The notes below the pieces were generated by a model. It was not told the origin of the DNA, searched no databases, and saw nothing but the letters and a program-made list of their open reading frames with translations. A stretch of 64,000 bases of DNA, taken from Ottelia alismoides. Taxonomy: Eukaryota > Streptophyta > Magnoliopsida > Alismatales > Hydrocharitaceae. The first letter of the stretch is position 1, and each line of letters opens with the position of its first letter. Where the stretch lies: assembly GCA_037367405.1 (NCBI GenBank), contig JAZKJV010000086.1:2031001-2095000 (forward strand), given 5' to 3'. A program made the translations under genes and the position numbers. Positions 35,900 to 48,111 of this stretch are shown here, one piece after another.

Positions 35900-37079
35900 A
35901 GATCAGTACCGTGACAACGATACTGTTATTTTTGTTTTGCATCGTATTCGTCATGCACATCCCCAGTGAACCTACAAATGGGTGGTGGGATGTGGGAGGT
36001 GAAACGGTGCTCATCTTATTTATATCGCGTGTTGCTGATGTGGATGACACAGTGCATGCGGCCTCGTTTGATACCTTGTAGGGTTTGGGCAGATTTTCGG
36101 TTTCTTTATCGAGGAACGGTCGAATGTGACATGGACTTTTTTTAAGGCTGATGAAATTCATCAAATCATAAAAATCTCTATAATATGAGAGCTGTATAAC
36201 ATGAGAGTTAAGGTAATACTGCAAGTCATACAAATACAAAGGCTATAACAAACACAAAGGCGTACAAAGCTGTATTTATAAACATTAAACTTTCTTGGGA
36301 TATTGATGCATTCCATTTATGACAATTATAGGTGACAATATCAAACTTCTAGTTTAGAAAATTAGTCTTCATTTAGATTTCTAATATGAGAAACGATGGA
36401 AAGTGTTACATGAAACCTCTGTAATATGAGAATAGTCTAGCATAAACTCCAGTGAACCTGACTAAACAATTTAATCGTTGCATGGAATGGAAGGAAATAA
36501 TTGTACCAGTAACGAAATATAATAATGGAGATGTTTAGGTGGTGGTTTTCTTTTAAAGTCGAATCTCAAAGGGAGTTTTATTTCACGTCAAGGCGATGTT
36601 GCATACAAAATCTACAAAGATTAAAAATGATTCAGTTATTATCACATCGAGAGGATCTTATTTCTAATAACGAATTGCAATTAACTATCGTACCCTAAGA
36701 GCATTAGAATGAAACTTCTCTTAATAATTTGATCCTTATAAGATGATGCATTTTTTAAGGTTGAATAAAACCATCAACAAGATTATCTTTAAACCTAAAT
36801 TGCTTTTTGGAAAAAGGACATACGTATAAAGGTGAATTGAGGATACAACTAAAATTTCATAGAATTGATGTATGGGATTAAAACTTACATTGAAGATGAA
36901 CAAAGATGATTAAAGTTAGATGATGTGTTTCTTATTTCTATGAAAAGATATGGAAGTGTTTGTGTTTTTAGAATGCCTATTGAGACACGCAATAGTGAAA
37001 AAGAGGTGTGTGTGATCTCTTTCAAGGAGATTGACATATAACCGACGTTATCGAATCCTAATACCTATTTATTCGAGTC
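35900..37079. other. No recognisable gene
   Basis: AT-rich sequence upstream of the candidate H3.3 promoter; short frames only. TAATATGAGA recurs near 36,180, 36,380 and 36,420, so a small decayed repeat is possible. Confidence 0.4.
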
Positions 37080-37448
37080 CAACTAGGTCAAACATATGCA
37101 AACTACTTGGGGTGGAAAAGGAGTGCATGCGATCTCTTTCATGCACGTCTCTTGATTCCTTTATCACTTCATATAGACATGCGAGAAAGACATGTATCCA
37201 TTCATTGCATCTCAGAAGAATCACTACATTCCTGTAACTTTTTATTTCTTTTTATGTGTTCCACTTCGATCTCATTTCTCCCTTTCCTCGATTTCTTTCC
37301 CATATTTAGATTGATCAGAGCCTTAATACAGAGGATTGGTGCCCGTTGTGTATTAACATGTTCTATTCTTTATTCATCTCTTGCCTCGACCACCTCATTT
37401 TTTTCTCTTCTTCCATACTTAGACTGATAAAAGCCTATGAAGGCAAGG
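37080..37448 (+). mobile_element. Second old gypsy 3' remnant, cut by a copia LTR
   Basis: GCATGCGATCTCTTTCATGC through CATCTCAGAAGAATCAC aligns with 17,440-17,525 of the first remnant. The 3' untranslated modules follow (ATACTTAGACTGATAAAAGC, GGTGCCCGTTGTGTATTA). The alignment stops at CAAGG (37444-37448), exactly where the TGTTAG of a copia LTR begins. The matching LTR may be copy B at 44,430, on the other side of the copia element. Confidence 0.65.
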
Positions 37449-40247
37449 TGTTAGGCCCCGTGCATCATAGAGAGTGAAAATCACATCATCTACGATCGTT
37501 AACTAATCATGCTAGTTAGCATGGCAGCGACAAAAATAAAAAATTTTAAGATGAAACCACATGGTATGTGAACCTTTCCTGTGTTGTTTCATCAAGGCCA
37601 CACGAGTTTAGTATTACCTCTTGAAGCGTGATTGTAATCCTCAAAGCTTCTAAATGAAGAAGCATCTTGACTCAAGTCCAATCCGACGAGAGTGCACTTG
37701 CGAGCATGATGATGAGTCACGCACTCCTCGCAATCCCGAGTGACAATCCAAGCAAGCAACATCTTGATTTCATCTCACAAAATCACTTGTCTTCTTCATG
37801 AATACAATGCAGAAAGAGATTGGAGTTCCTTGAATAACTGGTCTGGCAAAACGACGTCATCACAATAACGATCGCGATCTCCACCAACCTTAGGCATGAT
37901 GCATAGTAGGGTTATGGAGTGTGATTGGATGTGTGTAGAGAGTTTGTGTGTGAGACAGAGAATTTAATTTATGCAACAATTGCATATATCTTATGTAAAA
38001 AGGGCTAGAGTTAGCCTCTCTGTTATAACATTTTTAGAAGTCCATGGATCCCAAGTCATGTAATTTCAATAATCAATGGTCTAGATTGATTTCTATTTCA
38101 TTTTAATTCACAAAAAACACAAAAGAAACACACAAAGATATAATTTGAAAATAATTTCCAGAGTATGTCAATTAGTCAATAATTAAATCAATTAATCAGT
38201 AAGTGGATTTGAACTAAAAAGGCTCCATCCATTTACTATATTTAGGGTAGACATCCAACATGTTCAAAACCAAAAGACACCCTCTCTAAATCAAAGTGGA
38301 ATAAGTCAAATTAATTCATCCATTTTATTAAATTAATTGAATAATCACCAAATAATTCCCAATTATTTATGATAATTACAATTATACCATGGGTTGTTTA
38401 AGAATTACAATTTTTTATCCAATATCTAATGCAAATCATATTTACATTAAATTATGTAATGTGAATCCAATTCACGTTAACATATAAATTGTGAATCTCA
38501 TTCACAATTAACACTCTCCAGGATACTGTGGATCATGTCCACATTATCCATGATTATTATGGATAATTTTACCGCATTAATCTTATTCATGATAATTAAA
38601 TATGATTTTCCTATTCTTAGATAAAATTACTCACGGAATAATTCTCGAATTCTTTCAAGAATTGTGTATCTTCTCCTCAAATACTTGGAGATAAGGTCAA
38701 GGCGACTGTATATGCCATGTATAGTGACTTGGATAATGAGATTCAGTCTCATATCCAGATCTAGAAGATGGCTTAGAGGTGTCAGATCATGTCAGATATA
38801 ATATCTAATTTTCTCATTGCATTTGAATCATATTCGGATCAATGTCCAACAATTGGATCAAGATCGGATATGTATTCCACTGAGAGGAGTCACTATAATC
38901 CAAACTTGTTTCGTCAGTCCCTCAGAACGGAAACATTATGGTATACAAATCGTTTAAGATCACGTCACTCCTCACGTATTCCTAACACATGTACATCCTG
39001 CATACTAGAAGACCTAGAATAACATGAAGCTTTGGTCACTTTTGAACCGTCTCCTTCAGAGTTTTATCGTTAAGTTTCTCATTCGATCATTGGGAGTCAG
39101 TATCGATCATATGCTTTCCAAAAGCATATATCATACTTGAAAATCATGCCATGCTTTGAAAGCATGACAACCATCGATGTAATTTGGTTTGTCCCAATAT
39201 CTCATGAGTGAGTTCATATGTTATGATTCAGTAGTGAACATGTATGATCCCTTTGAGAGATCATAGTACTCATATGTCCTTGTATGCACACTATCCCATC
39301 GGTGTTGATTAGGTCATCAACCTAATGGTTCGCCTAAGGTATATACTCAAAACATATAGTAATACATATGTCTCTGATCAGAGGATGCGTGCCTATATCT
39401 CGACAGCATACGACACCTCCAAATATCTAATTCCTATGCATGGGACCTATATCAAGAGGCCGACCGTATATCGTTCTTTGGAATAAGGATTGCCATATCA
39501 TTCTCAGGCTGGAGATCCTCTCTCGACAGGAATTGGACGATGCTATGAATCCTCAATCTAACTCTTTAGATATCATCTCAGCACCAACCTATGTGATCCA
39601 ACCATTAGATCAACATGCTTTCCGGGAAGAGCCATGTGGGGTAACTTTCGGGTGTGGGATGCTTGTGGGACCTCTTTATTCATCGTGTTCCTTATTTATC
39701 TGGGTGCGCTGTGTTTTCAAAAGCTTCCTGTAGAATTGGCTCCTATTTCAATCTGTGTTGGACTGATCGATATACGAATAATCAAGTTTCCAATCAACTG
39801 GTGGAATACGTTGCATCAACCTGGGAGCATTAGCCGATATGGTACATCAATACATCTTTCGATGCCCATTCCAATCTTGTCCAACTTTGCTAACTCCCCC
39901 TTCTCAAGCCCCTTGCAAATGTGTGGAATAATTGACCACCTAAGACCAATGAGAGCATGTCAAAGGCCTCTAGTGTGCATAGTCAAATCAAGGGAGGCAA
40001 GTGCTGAAAGCAACTAACTCTCTAACATGCTTATACTTGAAGGGGACATCGACATCAACAATGCTTACACACAGGCAGATCTTCATAAAAGACAGGGAGG
40101 ACTGCCCGAGGGAAATTCTCCGTTGATGTCCTACCTCACTCAACTTCTTAAATAGGGAGTGAAAATCAATAACTTTTATTGATATATAAATAGATTACAA
40201 TAACAATTATTGTATAAATGGTTCGCCTAGGGCTCACATGTCTAACA
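37449..40247 (-). repeat. Probable long 3' LTR of the minus-strand copia (2.8 kb)
   Basis: On the minus strand it starts TGTTAGACATGTG right after the purine tract and ends GGGGCCTAACA at 37449, giving TGTTAG/CTAACA ends. No internal border or foreign element was noticed. A run of short palindromes lies at 38,461-38,567. A second copy of the LTR would be needed to confirm the length. Confidence 0.6.
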
Positions 40248-40264
40248 ATCTCCCACTAGGCCTC

Positions 40265-41754
40265 AGAACTTTTCATGTACAATCCTTAAATCCATACTCA
40301 TTACATGTTGGTCAAAACATTCTGGGATAAAGGTTTGGTAAGAAAATCAACAATGTTGTCAATAGAGGCCACTTTGGTGATAATGATGTCACCACGCTTA
40401 TGAATCTCCCGAATGATGTGTTATTTCCTCTCCACGTGCTTGCTCTTTTGATGCCATATCGGTTCCTTCGCCTGATTTTATGTCTCCCATGTTATTGTAG
40501 AGTAATTGGATGGGAGTGTCTGAGGAAACTAAGCCTAGCTCCAAGATGAACTTGCGCAACCATACCGCCTCTTTTGTAGCATCTGATGTTGCAATATATC
40601 AACTTATGTTGTCGAATTAGCTGTGGTATCATGCTTCTTACATCAACATCCACAACACCAAAATTCAATAAGAATACAAACCTTGAAGTTAACTTGCAGT
40701 CATCGATATCTATTAGAAGTCTGAATCTGTATATCCTAAGACTTGGAGATCACCATCTCCATACACCAAGATGTAATCTTGCATATGTCTTAGATTCTTA
40801 AAGATGTTCTTCACTTCATTCCAGTGATGTTCTCCATAACATGATTGATAACGACTCACCACTCCAATTGCATGGCAGATATCTATCCTTGTGAACATCA
40901 TGGCATACACTAAGCTTCTCACAGCTGATGCGCATGGGCATCTGATCATGGCCTTCTTTTCCTCAACGCTTTGAGGTGCCATCCCTTTAGATAGGTGTAT
41001 ACAGTGTCTTAAGGAAAGGAAGCCTATCATATAATCTTCCATTTGGAATTTTTCCAAGATCTTATTAATGTAACCATGTTATGACAATTCTAAAATCCTC
41101 TTTCCTTTGTTTCCGAACAGCTTTAGACCCAGGATGTCAGAGGCTTCTCCAAAATCTTTCATCTCAAAGGTATGGGACAACCAAACCTTAACACTAGTCA
41201 GCATCCATGTATCATTCCCACTGATGAGGATGCCATCTACATAAAGCACAACGAACACAATGGTGCTCCCATTAAGATTATTGTGTACAAATGGCTCATC
41301 AGGATTCTGGATGAAATCATAAATCTTTATGATCTCATCAAATTTGATGTTCCAGCTGTGAGAAGCTTGTTTGCGCCTATAGATGGATTGCTTTAGCTTG
41401 CACACTTTTCCTTCTTCACTTATGAAGACTTAGTGCTGCTCCATATAGATATCCTCCTCTAGGTATCCATTGAAGAATGCAGTCTTGACGCCCATATGCT
41501 AGATGTCATAGTCGAGATGTGCATCTATAATCAACAATATCCTAATGGACTTGAGCGTGGCCACATGAGAGAATGTCTCATTGCAGTCGATGCCTTCTCT
41601 ATGTGGGCAACCCTTGGCTATGAGTTATGCCTTGAGGGTCTCTACTTTCCCATCATATCACCTTTTTCTCTTGAAGATCCATTTACACCCAATGAGTTTT
41701 ACCCTTTTTGGTGGATCCTGTAGGGTTCATACACTGTTCTTGTGCATGGAGACT
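40265..41754 (-). pseudogene. Reverse transcriptase / RNase H remnant of minus-strand copia
   Basis: From 41,750 downward, shifting frames give LIGCKWIFKRK, HREGIDCNETFSHVATLKSI, VKTAFFNGYLEEDIYMEQ, KLKQSIYRRKQASHSWN, the catalytic box LYVDGILISGND (the second Asp of YVDD is G) and FEMKDFGEASDILGLKL. After a stop near 41,078 the frame 40,713-41,057 gives SLVYAMMFTRIDICHAIGVV and GYTDSDF. RNase H remnants follow to about 40,265 (QAKEPIWHQKSKHVE, ADFLTKPLS-like). None of it can be translated as one product. Confidence 0.85.
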
Positions 41755-44250
41755 CACTACAAGAAGATGACCCTGAGGGGACGGTCGAGGACCGTCCTCT
41801 TTGCTATGAAAATCATCCCTTCTCATCAAAGGGTCGTTGGACCGTCCCCTTTACCACCGTCTCATTTGACCAGAAGGGACACTTACTACGAACGTCCCTT
41901 TTATCCAACCATTGGGTATGGTTGTAACCGTTCCTTCTACGTTGAAGAATAGGGACGGTTACGACCGTCCCTACTACCATGAATAATAGGCGAAGGTTCT
42001 GACCGTCCCCTTTATAAGAACATAGGGGACGGTCAGAACCGTCCCCTACGCTCGAAGAACCTTTAGGGACGGCTACAGAAGACTCTCGGGGACGGTTTTT
42101 TTACTTTAAGTCCCACGGATCGATACCGGTGACATGGAGTCGATGTCAAACAGACGTGACGGTCGAAACTGTCTCCTTAGTTAAACAACTGGGACGGTTG
42201 CAACCATCCCCTCTGTTAAAATGACCTGTAGAGACACCAACAGAAGGGTTTCATGGATGGATTAAACCATCCCTTTTAGGTTCGATGGGTACAAAGTGAG
42301 GCCCTATCAAGCAGAAGGGATGGTAACAACCATCCCCTTTGATTATCATGGGGGACGGTTACAATCGTCCCTTACGTTCGAAGAACCTGTAGCGATGCCG
42401 ACAGAAGACCGTTGGGGACGGTTTAAACATCCCCTTTAATCTTTGAAAGCCAAATATGTAGACCGCGATCTATTTTGATACAGAGGGGACGCTTCTAGAG
42501 AACAATAGGCGACAGTTAGAACCGTCCCCAATACCATCTAACAACAAAAAAATAATGAATTCATAGGTGTTTTTGTCATGCTCCTGTTGCAAAACCACAT
42601 AGACAATACGAGACACTTAAAAGAAACCAAATTTCTACAACATAATACTTAAAAATAAACAGTTTTCCAGTTCTACATCATCGCAGCCACTAATCTTAAA
42701 TTACAACAAAATGTTCAAGATAAAACTAAAATATATTACATACATATTCTACATCCATCGTAATCTATTCCGATTCATCACTTTCCTCGCTCTCTTCATC
42801 ACTTTCCTCATCATTGTCGAGTTGTGCAGGTTCCACTGGTGGCTCGGCCTGGCTTTGATGATGGCTTATGTATGCCATGACATTCGCCATGTCCATATGC
42901 ATCTTAGCCATCTCTTCATCCTGTGCGGACATCTTCGTCTTGACATCGCGCAACTCCCTCTCCATCTCTCTCTCCCTCTGTCTCCCTTACGAGGAGGTCC
43001 GAGACCCACTTGCACCACCCATTCCAATAATCATCAAACCTTTTGTTCATACAATTTTTGTCCATTTCCTAAAGGTAAAGATCCAAAGTTAATTACAATG
43101 TCGATATCTCTTAGGAATCTCTTCTACACCATCTTTCCTATATTTTTAAAGTTTTAATATCCCAGAGACCATAGCTAAGTTTTAATAATGTATTCTAATA
43201 TAATGTATACATCCTATACTAAGTTAATGTATATCCCAGAGACCATAGCTAAAGACCAACATACACATGGAGAATTAACGTATTACATTATTAGTCCTAA
43301 AGACTAAGCTATTAGGCATATAAACAAATATATTACATTTACTTCATTATTTCTAAACACTAAGCTATTAGTTTAACAATCTAAACAATCATAAAAGCAA
43401 GCATATTTCAATTAAAAATTTAATAAAACTAAAAATAGTTGAAAACTCACAATCGAAGAAGAGGACGTCGGGCGATGGCGCTAGGGGAGGAGGAGACCGG
43501 GGCGGCAGGCTAGGGGAGGACGAGACCGAGGCGGCTGCGATAGAGGCTTCAATGGGAGAGAGGAGGTCGGTGGCGACGCTAGGGGAGGAGGAGGTCGGGG
43601 CGGCGCTAGAGGAGGTGGAGGTCTGAGCGTCGGACTACGGGAGTAGGAAACTGAAACGATGGTGACGGAGGCCTCAACGGGGAGGTAGGGTGACAGATCT
43701 GGAGGGAGGAGGACATCAGAGGGAGGAGGGCAACAGAGGAATTGGGAGAACGAAGGAAATGAGGAAAGGATTCGGGGCGGAGAGGATATAAGACAATCGG
43801 GGATGGTCATACGATCGTTCCCTATAATAATGATCGGGGACGGTTATAAGTGAACTATCCCCTTTGGTGACAGATATTTCGCAGAGTGCGCCAATTACAC
43901 AGACATCGACGACGGTTAAGCAACCGTCTCTTATACTTAACTATAAGGGACGGTTGCAACCGTCCCCTAAAGTTTGGTATATGCGACGTCAACAATGGAG
44001 TATAGGGGACAGTTATGACCGTCCCCTAAAGTGCCTGGGTACAGAGAAAACAAACAGGAGCTCTAATCGTAAGGGACGACTATGAAACTGTCTCCAAAGG
44101 GTCAATTATCTGAGACGGTCAATAGCAACCGTCTCTAATACTCGACGTAGGAGACGATTGTGGTTTGACCGTCCCCTATGCTACTATAGGGGACGATTGC
44201 TCTTTGACCGTCCCCACTAAGCATCCCAAAAGATCGTTCAGTTTGTAGTG
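41755..44250 (-). mobile_element. CACTA (En/Spm-type) DNA transposon, non-autonomous
   Basis: One end is CACTACAAGAAG at 41755 and the other is TTTGTAGTG at 44250, the complement of CACTACAAA. Both subterminal regions (about 41,780-42,530 and 43,795-44,225) are packed with copies of GGGACGGT and ACCGTCCC in both orientations, often as GGGGACGGTTn..AACCGTCCCC palindromes. These are the expected transposase-binding arrays. Only a C-terminal part of the accessory protein is left inside. Flanking trinucleotides are ACT (left) and AAT (right), so the 3-bp duplication has one mismatch. It sits in the copia pol frame. Confidence 0.93.
42765..43010 (-). pseudogene. C-terminal fragment of CACTA-encoded protein
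   Basis: On the minus strand the frame reads MGGASGSRTSS, a stop, then GRQREREMERELRDVKTK, KMHMDMANVMAYISHH and a strongly acidic end of D, E and S residues. A charged coiled coil with an acidic tail matches the carboxyl end of the En/Spm-type (Ptta) proteins of plant CACTA elements, whose subterminal-repeat-binding part is missing here. The transposase itself is absent, so mobility would require another copy. Confidence 0.65.
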
Positions 44251-44420
44251 AATATTTTGACTCCATGTCATGATCCGTGAGTGCTTCATCATATGAAGTC
44301 GGATCATTATTAGTCTCACCTGACACATGAAATACATACCTTTCAGGTGGCATGGCTGATGAATCCATGATTCATCATCTAAATATATTGATCTTAACAA
44401 CATCCTTGAGCTAAATATCA
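44251..44420 (-). pseudogene. Copia pol remnant on the far side of the CACTA insertion
   Basis: Encodes SSAMPPERYVFHVSGETNND and SYDEALTDHDMES, the linker between integrase and reverse transcriptase of copia polyproteins. The frame enters the CACTA end after DMESKY, and its continuation is at 41,754 and below. Confidence 0.75.
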
Positions 44421-44429
44421 AATAATTAT

Positions 44430-46650
44430 CCTTAAAATCATTAAATTAATAAAAATGACTCTTGTAAATAAAATACACTAATTATTGTATATTATACTAT
44501 CTAAAATAATTTCATAATAAATACCTGTAAAATAAAGGAGCTTTCACTTGTAAATAGTCAAAATTCTAGCATTTTTAATAATTCCATATTAAATCCTTTT
44601 CAACTAATCCTTTCTCTAACTCATTTATAAAAATGTGTAAAAATACAAAATACAAATAAATTCCACCGTAAATAAATGCTCCTAGATCCGAAAGAGAAAA
44701 GGCTGTAAAGTCTAACTTCTCAGCCAAATTCCCACTCTATATGAACTCCAAATTCACAAACTCACTTTTAAAGTTTAAATTGGAAAATTATCTATTCAAA
44801 GAAATTGGTTTCATCAAAATCAAAGCTCGTTTTCAAAATTTGAGTTTTGGGACCTAGTTGTATACTATACATAATGTAATAAATTTGACTTTGATATTTT
44901 TTTGTACAAATCTAACCCTTTTGATTTATTTCTCTTTCTATTAATTTCTTTAATTTATATTTTATAAATTTTGTAATTAAAAAATCTCAAAAAAATAGTT
45001 TTGCCGTTAAAAATAAGATAAAATGACCTTGTATATAATGTACATATTTTTCTTTTCCAATTTTTATTTATTCTCTTAATTACTAAAAATCAAAAAATTG
45101 TCAGTGTTATTTATAGTATTTTATTTTTCATTAAAAATAAAAAATTAAAAAATTAAAAAGTAAAAAAAATTCATGTACATATTGTTTTGTTGGACTTAAT
45201 TTTGTAAATTCCCCCATCTTCTTATTTTCTTTATTTTATTTTCTCTTTTTAATTGCCTACTTTTATTTTATTATATTTTATTTTATTTAATTCTCATTCT
45301 CTACAATAACTTCTCTTTTCTTCCATTAACCTCCATTCAACTCCATCATTTTTTATAACCTTCCATTCAACTCCACCATTCCATCATTTTTCTAATTTTT
45401 GTATTCTTCTCTTTTTATTCACCTCATTCTCCTCATTTTGCCTTGGATCCCCCTTTATGTAAGAAAGAGAGCCGAGCTCCCTGAGTTGACTCAGCGACGA
45501 CGATATACCTATGGTTGAGCGACGACTGCTCGTCTCGAGTGATATCCTTTGAAATTCTGGCCAACATCGCAACTGCCTCCACACGCTGCTCGAGCTCATT
45601 GTTTGCTGACGACTCGAGCGAAGACCACATTCTTAGTGAGCACACCTCATGCACCATCTCCATCGTAGGTAATTTTATTTCTTTCCTTTTTTATTTTGTC
45701 ATAATTTTATTTTGTTTCCATTTCACACATCACATCACTATATCATCTTCATCATTTTTTGCATTTGCATTTTTTTATCATCTTCAGCCACACCATTTTC
45801 ACCTTCATCCATCAACATCACCATGGAAACACTATCTCCATTTTTTATCCTCAGTTGTGATCATTCCTTGTTTTAAAAAATCAAAAAAGGAAAATAAAAA
45901 AATTCAAAAAATAAAAAAAGGGAAAAACAAGCAAGCAGGAATCGGCTCCCCCATCGTCGTCCTTACTCTTTCACCGCAGGCCATCGACGTCCCCACCCTC
46001 GCCGTCACCTGCCCCTCCACCGACTCAGCCCACCGCGTCCCACTCCAGCTTCCAGCTCAGCTGCGCAAGGTGCGCCACCCGCCTCCTCCTCTTCCAGCCC
46101 CCTCAGGCAGCACTTCCTCAACCCACAGCAACTTCCCGTCCCTCCATTGACAACCGCGGGGAGCAACTCCTCCACGCCTTGCCGGCAACTTCGTGTGAGG
46201 TCTGTGCGTCCCCCTCTCCTTGCATCCATCGCCACCAAGCGCTGCATGATGTCAGCCACCGACTCCGCCTCCTCACCGATGGCCACCCCAAGCACCGCAA
46301 GATGCCGACCACCACCCCTCGAAGTCCTCCTGCGCCCTAACCGCCTAATCGAGAATGAAGATGAAGAAGATCATCCTCCCTTTTTTACTTTATTCATCGA
46401 AACTGCATTATTTTCATTTAAAGCTTTTATATTTGCAAAAACACCCTTCTGCATAATTTATGTTGCAAGTTTTATTTTCTTTATTGCAATCAGGACCTTA
46501 TGTTTGCATTTTAATTTGGATCTCAATATTGCATCATTTATTTAATTGAAAAATGCCATGCTGTTGAGAAACTAATTCTTTATCATTTTGATATTTAATT
46601 GGATTTTTATGAACATTAGGCAATTTATTAAAATTGTTTTAGTGAGAAAT
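44430..46650 (+). repeat. Gypsy-type LTR (copy B), approximate borders
   Basis: Shares with copy A the stretch AACTTCTCAGCCAAATTCCC through GACCTAGTTGTATAC (44,720-44,870). The same plan follows: AT-rich block, pyrimidine-rich block (45,300-46,370), then an AT-rich tail with TTTGCATTTTAATT near 46,505. The open frames inside (for example 45,515-46,150) reflect C/T-rich composition and have no protein motif. The right end is lost where copia gag sequence begins. Confidence 0.6.
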
Positions 46651-46768
46651 TGCTTATTTTATCCATTGTGTTAGTGAGAACCATTTTCTCCATCTCGACT
46701 TTGGTGTAGTCTAACTTCGTTTCTTTGATAGACTATAACTTTTTGTCTACCATGGTCCAGATTCAATG

Positions 46769-46888
46769 TCACTTGCTTTGTAAGAAGATAAACATCTTCT
46801 TCTTCCAAATCATGTAATTCGTCCCATCGAAATGAAGAGGACAGGTAATCAAGTTTCCTTCAGTGCACGATCTTGATGTGTTGGCCAT
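46769..46888 (-). pseudogene. Start of copia gag
   Basis: ATG at 46888 opens a frame reading MANTSRSCTEGNLITCPLHF, DGTNYMIWKKKMFIFLQSK and then TGA. The FDGTNYMIWK block is typical of the N-terminus of plant copia gag. Beyond the stop, W-T-M-V-D-K-K remains in another frame before similarity ends. Confidence 0.75.
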
Positions 46889-46924
46889 GTGTTCTTCAGA
46901 GCATTAGTTCTTCAGCAAGGATGA

Positions 46925-46937
46925 GGCTCTGATACCA
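46925..46937 (-). other. Primer-binding site (initiator tRNA-Met type)
   Basis: Minus strand TGGTATCAGAGCC, a perfect copy of the standard copia primer site, five bases after the LTR end. Confidence 0.9.
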
Positions 46938-46942
46938 AAGGT

Positions 46943-48111
46943 TGATTTTCTATACCCCCAGATACCATCTAATGGGTGCAAGTAGATCAAACACTATGAC
47001 CTGTGTCACTGCAAATAATTAACTCAAACATGCACAATGTTGCATAGTACTTTCAATCACATATAAATAACCAATCCACAATTGTACAAATGAAAATCCT
47101 ATTGGGTAAAAATCACGACCTGACCCACATGAATTTTTCACTAACCTAAGCTGCTTATGCAGGCAACCCAACTGTATTACAACCTGAGTTGATTACATAG
47201 TCAACTCAACTGTATAGAGTTAAACAATCTTAATAACCTCAATATCAAAGTAATTATGCAATGAATTATAAGAAGCAAAACTGAAACAATCTTACAGAGT
47301 GAGGAGCATGCTCGTAAGAGTTGAACACAGAGAACTATAACTATTAAATTTTTCTCTCAGAGTATAGAGTGGAAAGCAGAGAGATGAGATCCTATTGCTC
47401 TTTGTTGTGTGTTGAACAAATGAGATATGGGATCCTATTTATAGGGCTCCGGGAAATATAGGTGTTAGAAAGAAAATATGAATGAAATTGGCTTAAAAAA
47501 ACTCGCCAAAATAAAATATGATTGATTAGGATACTAAGATGATTTCTTAGAATCAAATGAAGAATCAAATGGATATTGATGAACTAATGACCTATTAAAA
47601 TTAAATGATGATTTATTAGAGATCAAAAGTGATTGATCAGAAATATATCCATTATAATTCAAACAATGATCGATTATGAAATTAAGGGTGATTGATCAGG
47701 TGTAATCGATCAATGAAGAATAGATGACTGATCAGGTGTAAATGGTTGATCGATTGCTTGACTCTTTGACCTGAAAGTCAAAGTCAAATGGCTGAAATGT
47801 AATATGCATTATTTTAGGCCTTTTACATTCTAAGACAACTACAAAATGTAAAACTCAATAAAAGAAAAGACTTCATCTTCTTCTTGCACTTTAGATCCTT
47901 CCTTGAGCTTGAGGTAAAGTTCCTTAGATGTGAATTGCTTTGAGCTTCTTAGCTTCTTCTTCACTTAAGCTTGAGCTTCTTTATGGTCTAGTTTCTTTCT
48001 TGTTCCTTACCTAGCTACAAGCATGACACACATGGTTTGTCTGTCTGCACAAGAGTTGACTAACAACACAAGTTTTGTTGTCATGAAAATATGCATGCTC
48101 TTATACTAACA
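46943..48111 (-). repeat. Copia LTR between PPT and PBS (about 1.17 kb)
   Basis: Minus strand TGTTAGTATAAGAG start and ..GAAAATCA end. It contains a repeated word, TGATCAGGTGTAA, at about 47,693 and 47,729 with ATCGAT palindromes between, possibly enhancer repeats of U3. Confidence 0.75.

Larger units (their letters stand above)
37449..44420 (-). mobile_element. Minus-strand Ty1/copia element, 5' part lost, carrying a CACTA insertion
   Basis: On the minus strand the order is C-terminal integrase linker (PERYVFHVSGETNNDPTSYD, 44,280-44,350), reverse transcriptase, RNase H, purine tract (AGTGGGAGAT at about 40,248-40,258) and a 3' LTR down to 37,449. A CACTA transposon (41755-44250) splits the frame just after DHDMES. 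Gag, protease, most of integrase and the 5' LTR are not found. Many stops are present. Confidence 0.85.

Noticed and set aside
42870..43092. Plus-strand frame with S/L-rich product
   Set aside because: Antisense to the CACTA coiled-coil protein remnant, whose minus-strand reading is meaningful.
43481..43810. 109-codon proline/serine-rich minus-strand frame
   Set aside because: It comes from the GGAGG-rich segment inside the CACTA element, probably its leader, and has no protein motif.
41755..44250. Possible CRISPR-like array of GGGACGGT repeats
   Set aside because: Repeats are irregularly spaced, occur in both orientations and lie between CACTA termini in a plant genome; they are subterminal repeats.
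45515..46150. 211-codon plus-strand frame
   Set aside because: Low-complexity S, F, H and P composition inside LTR copy B, with no recognisable domain.
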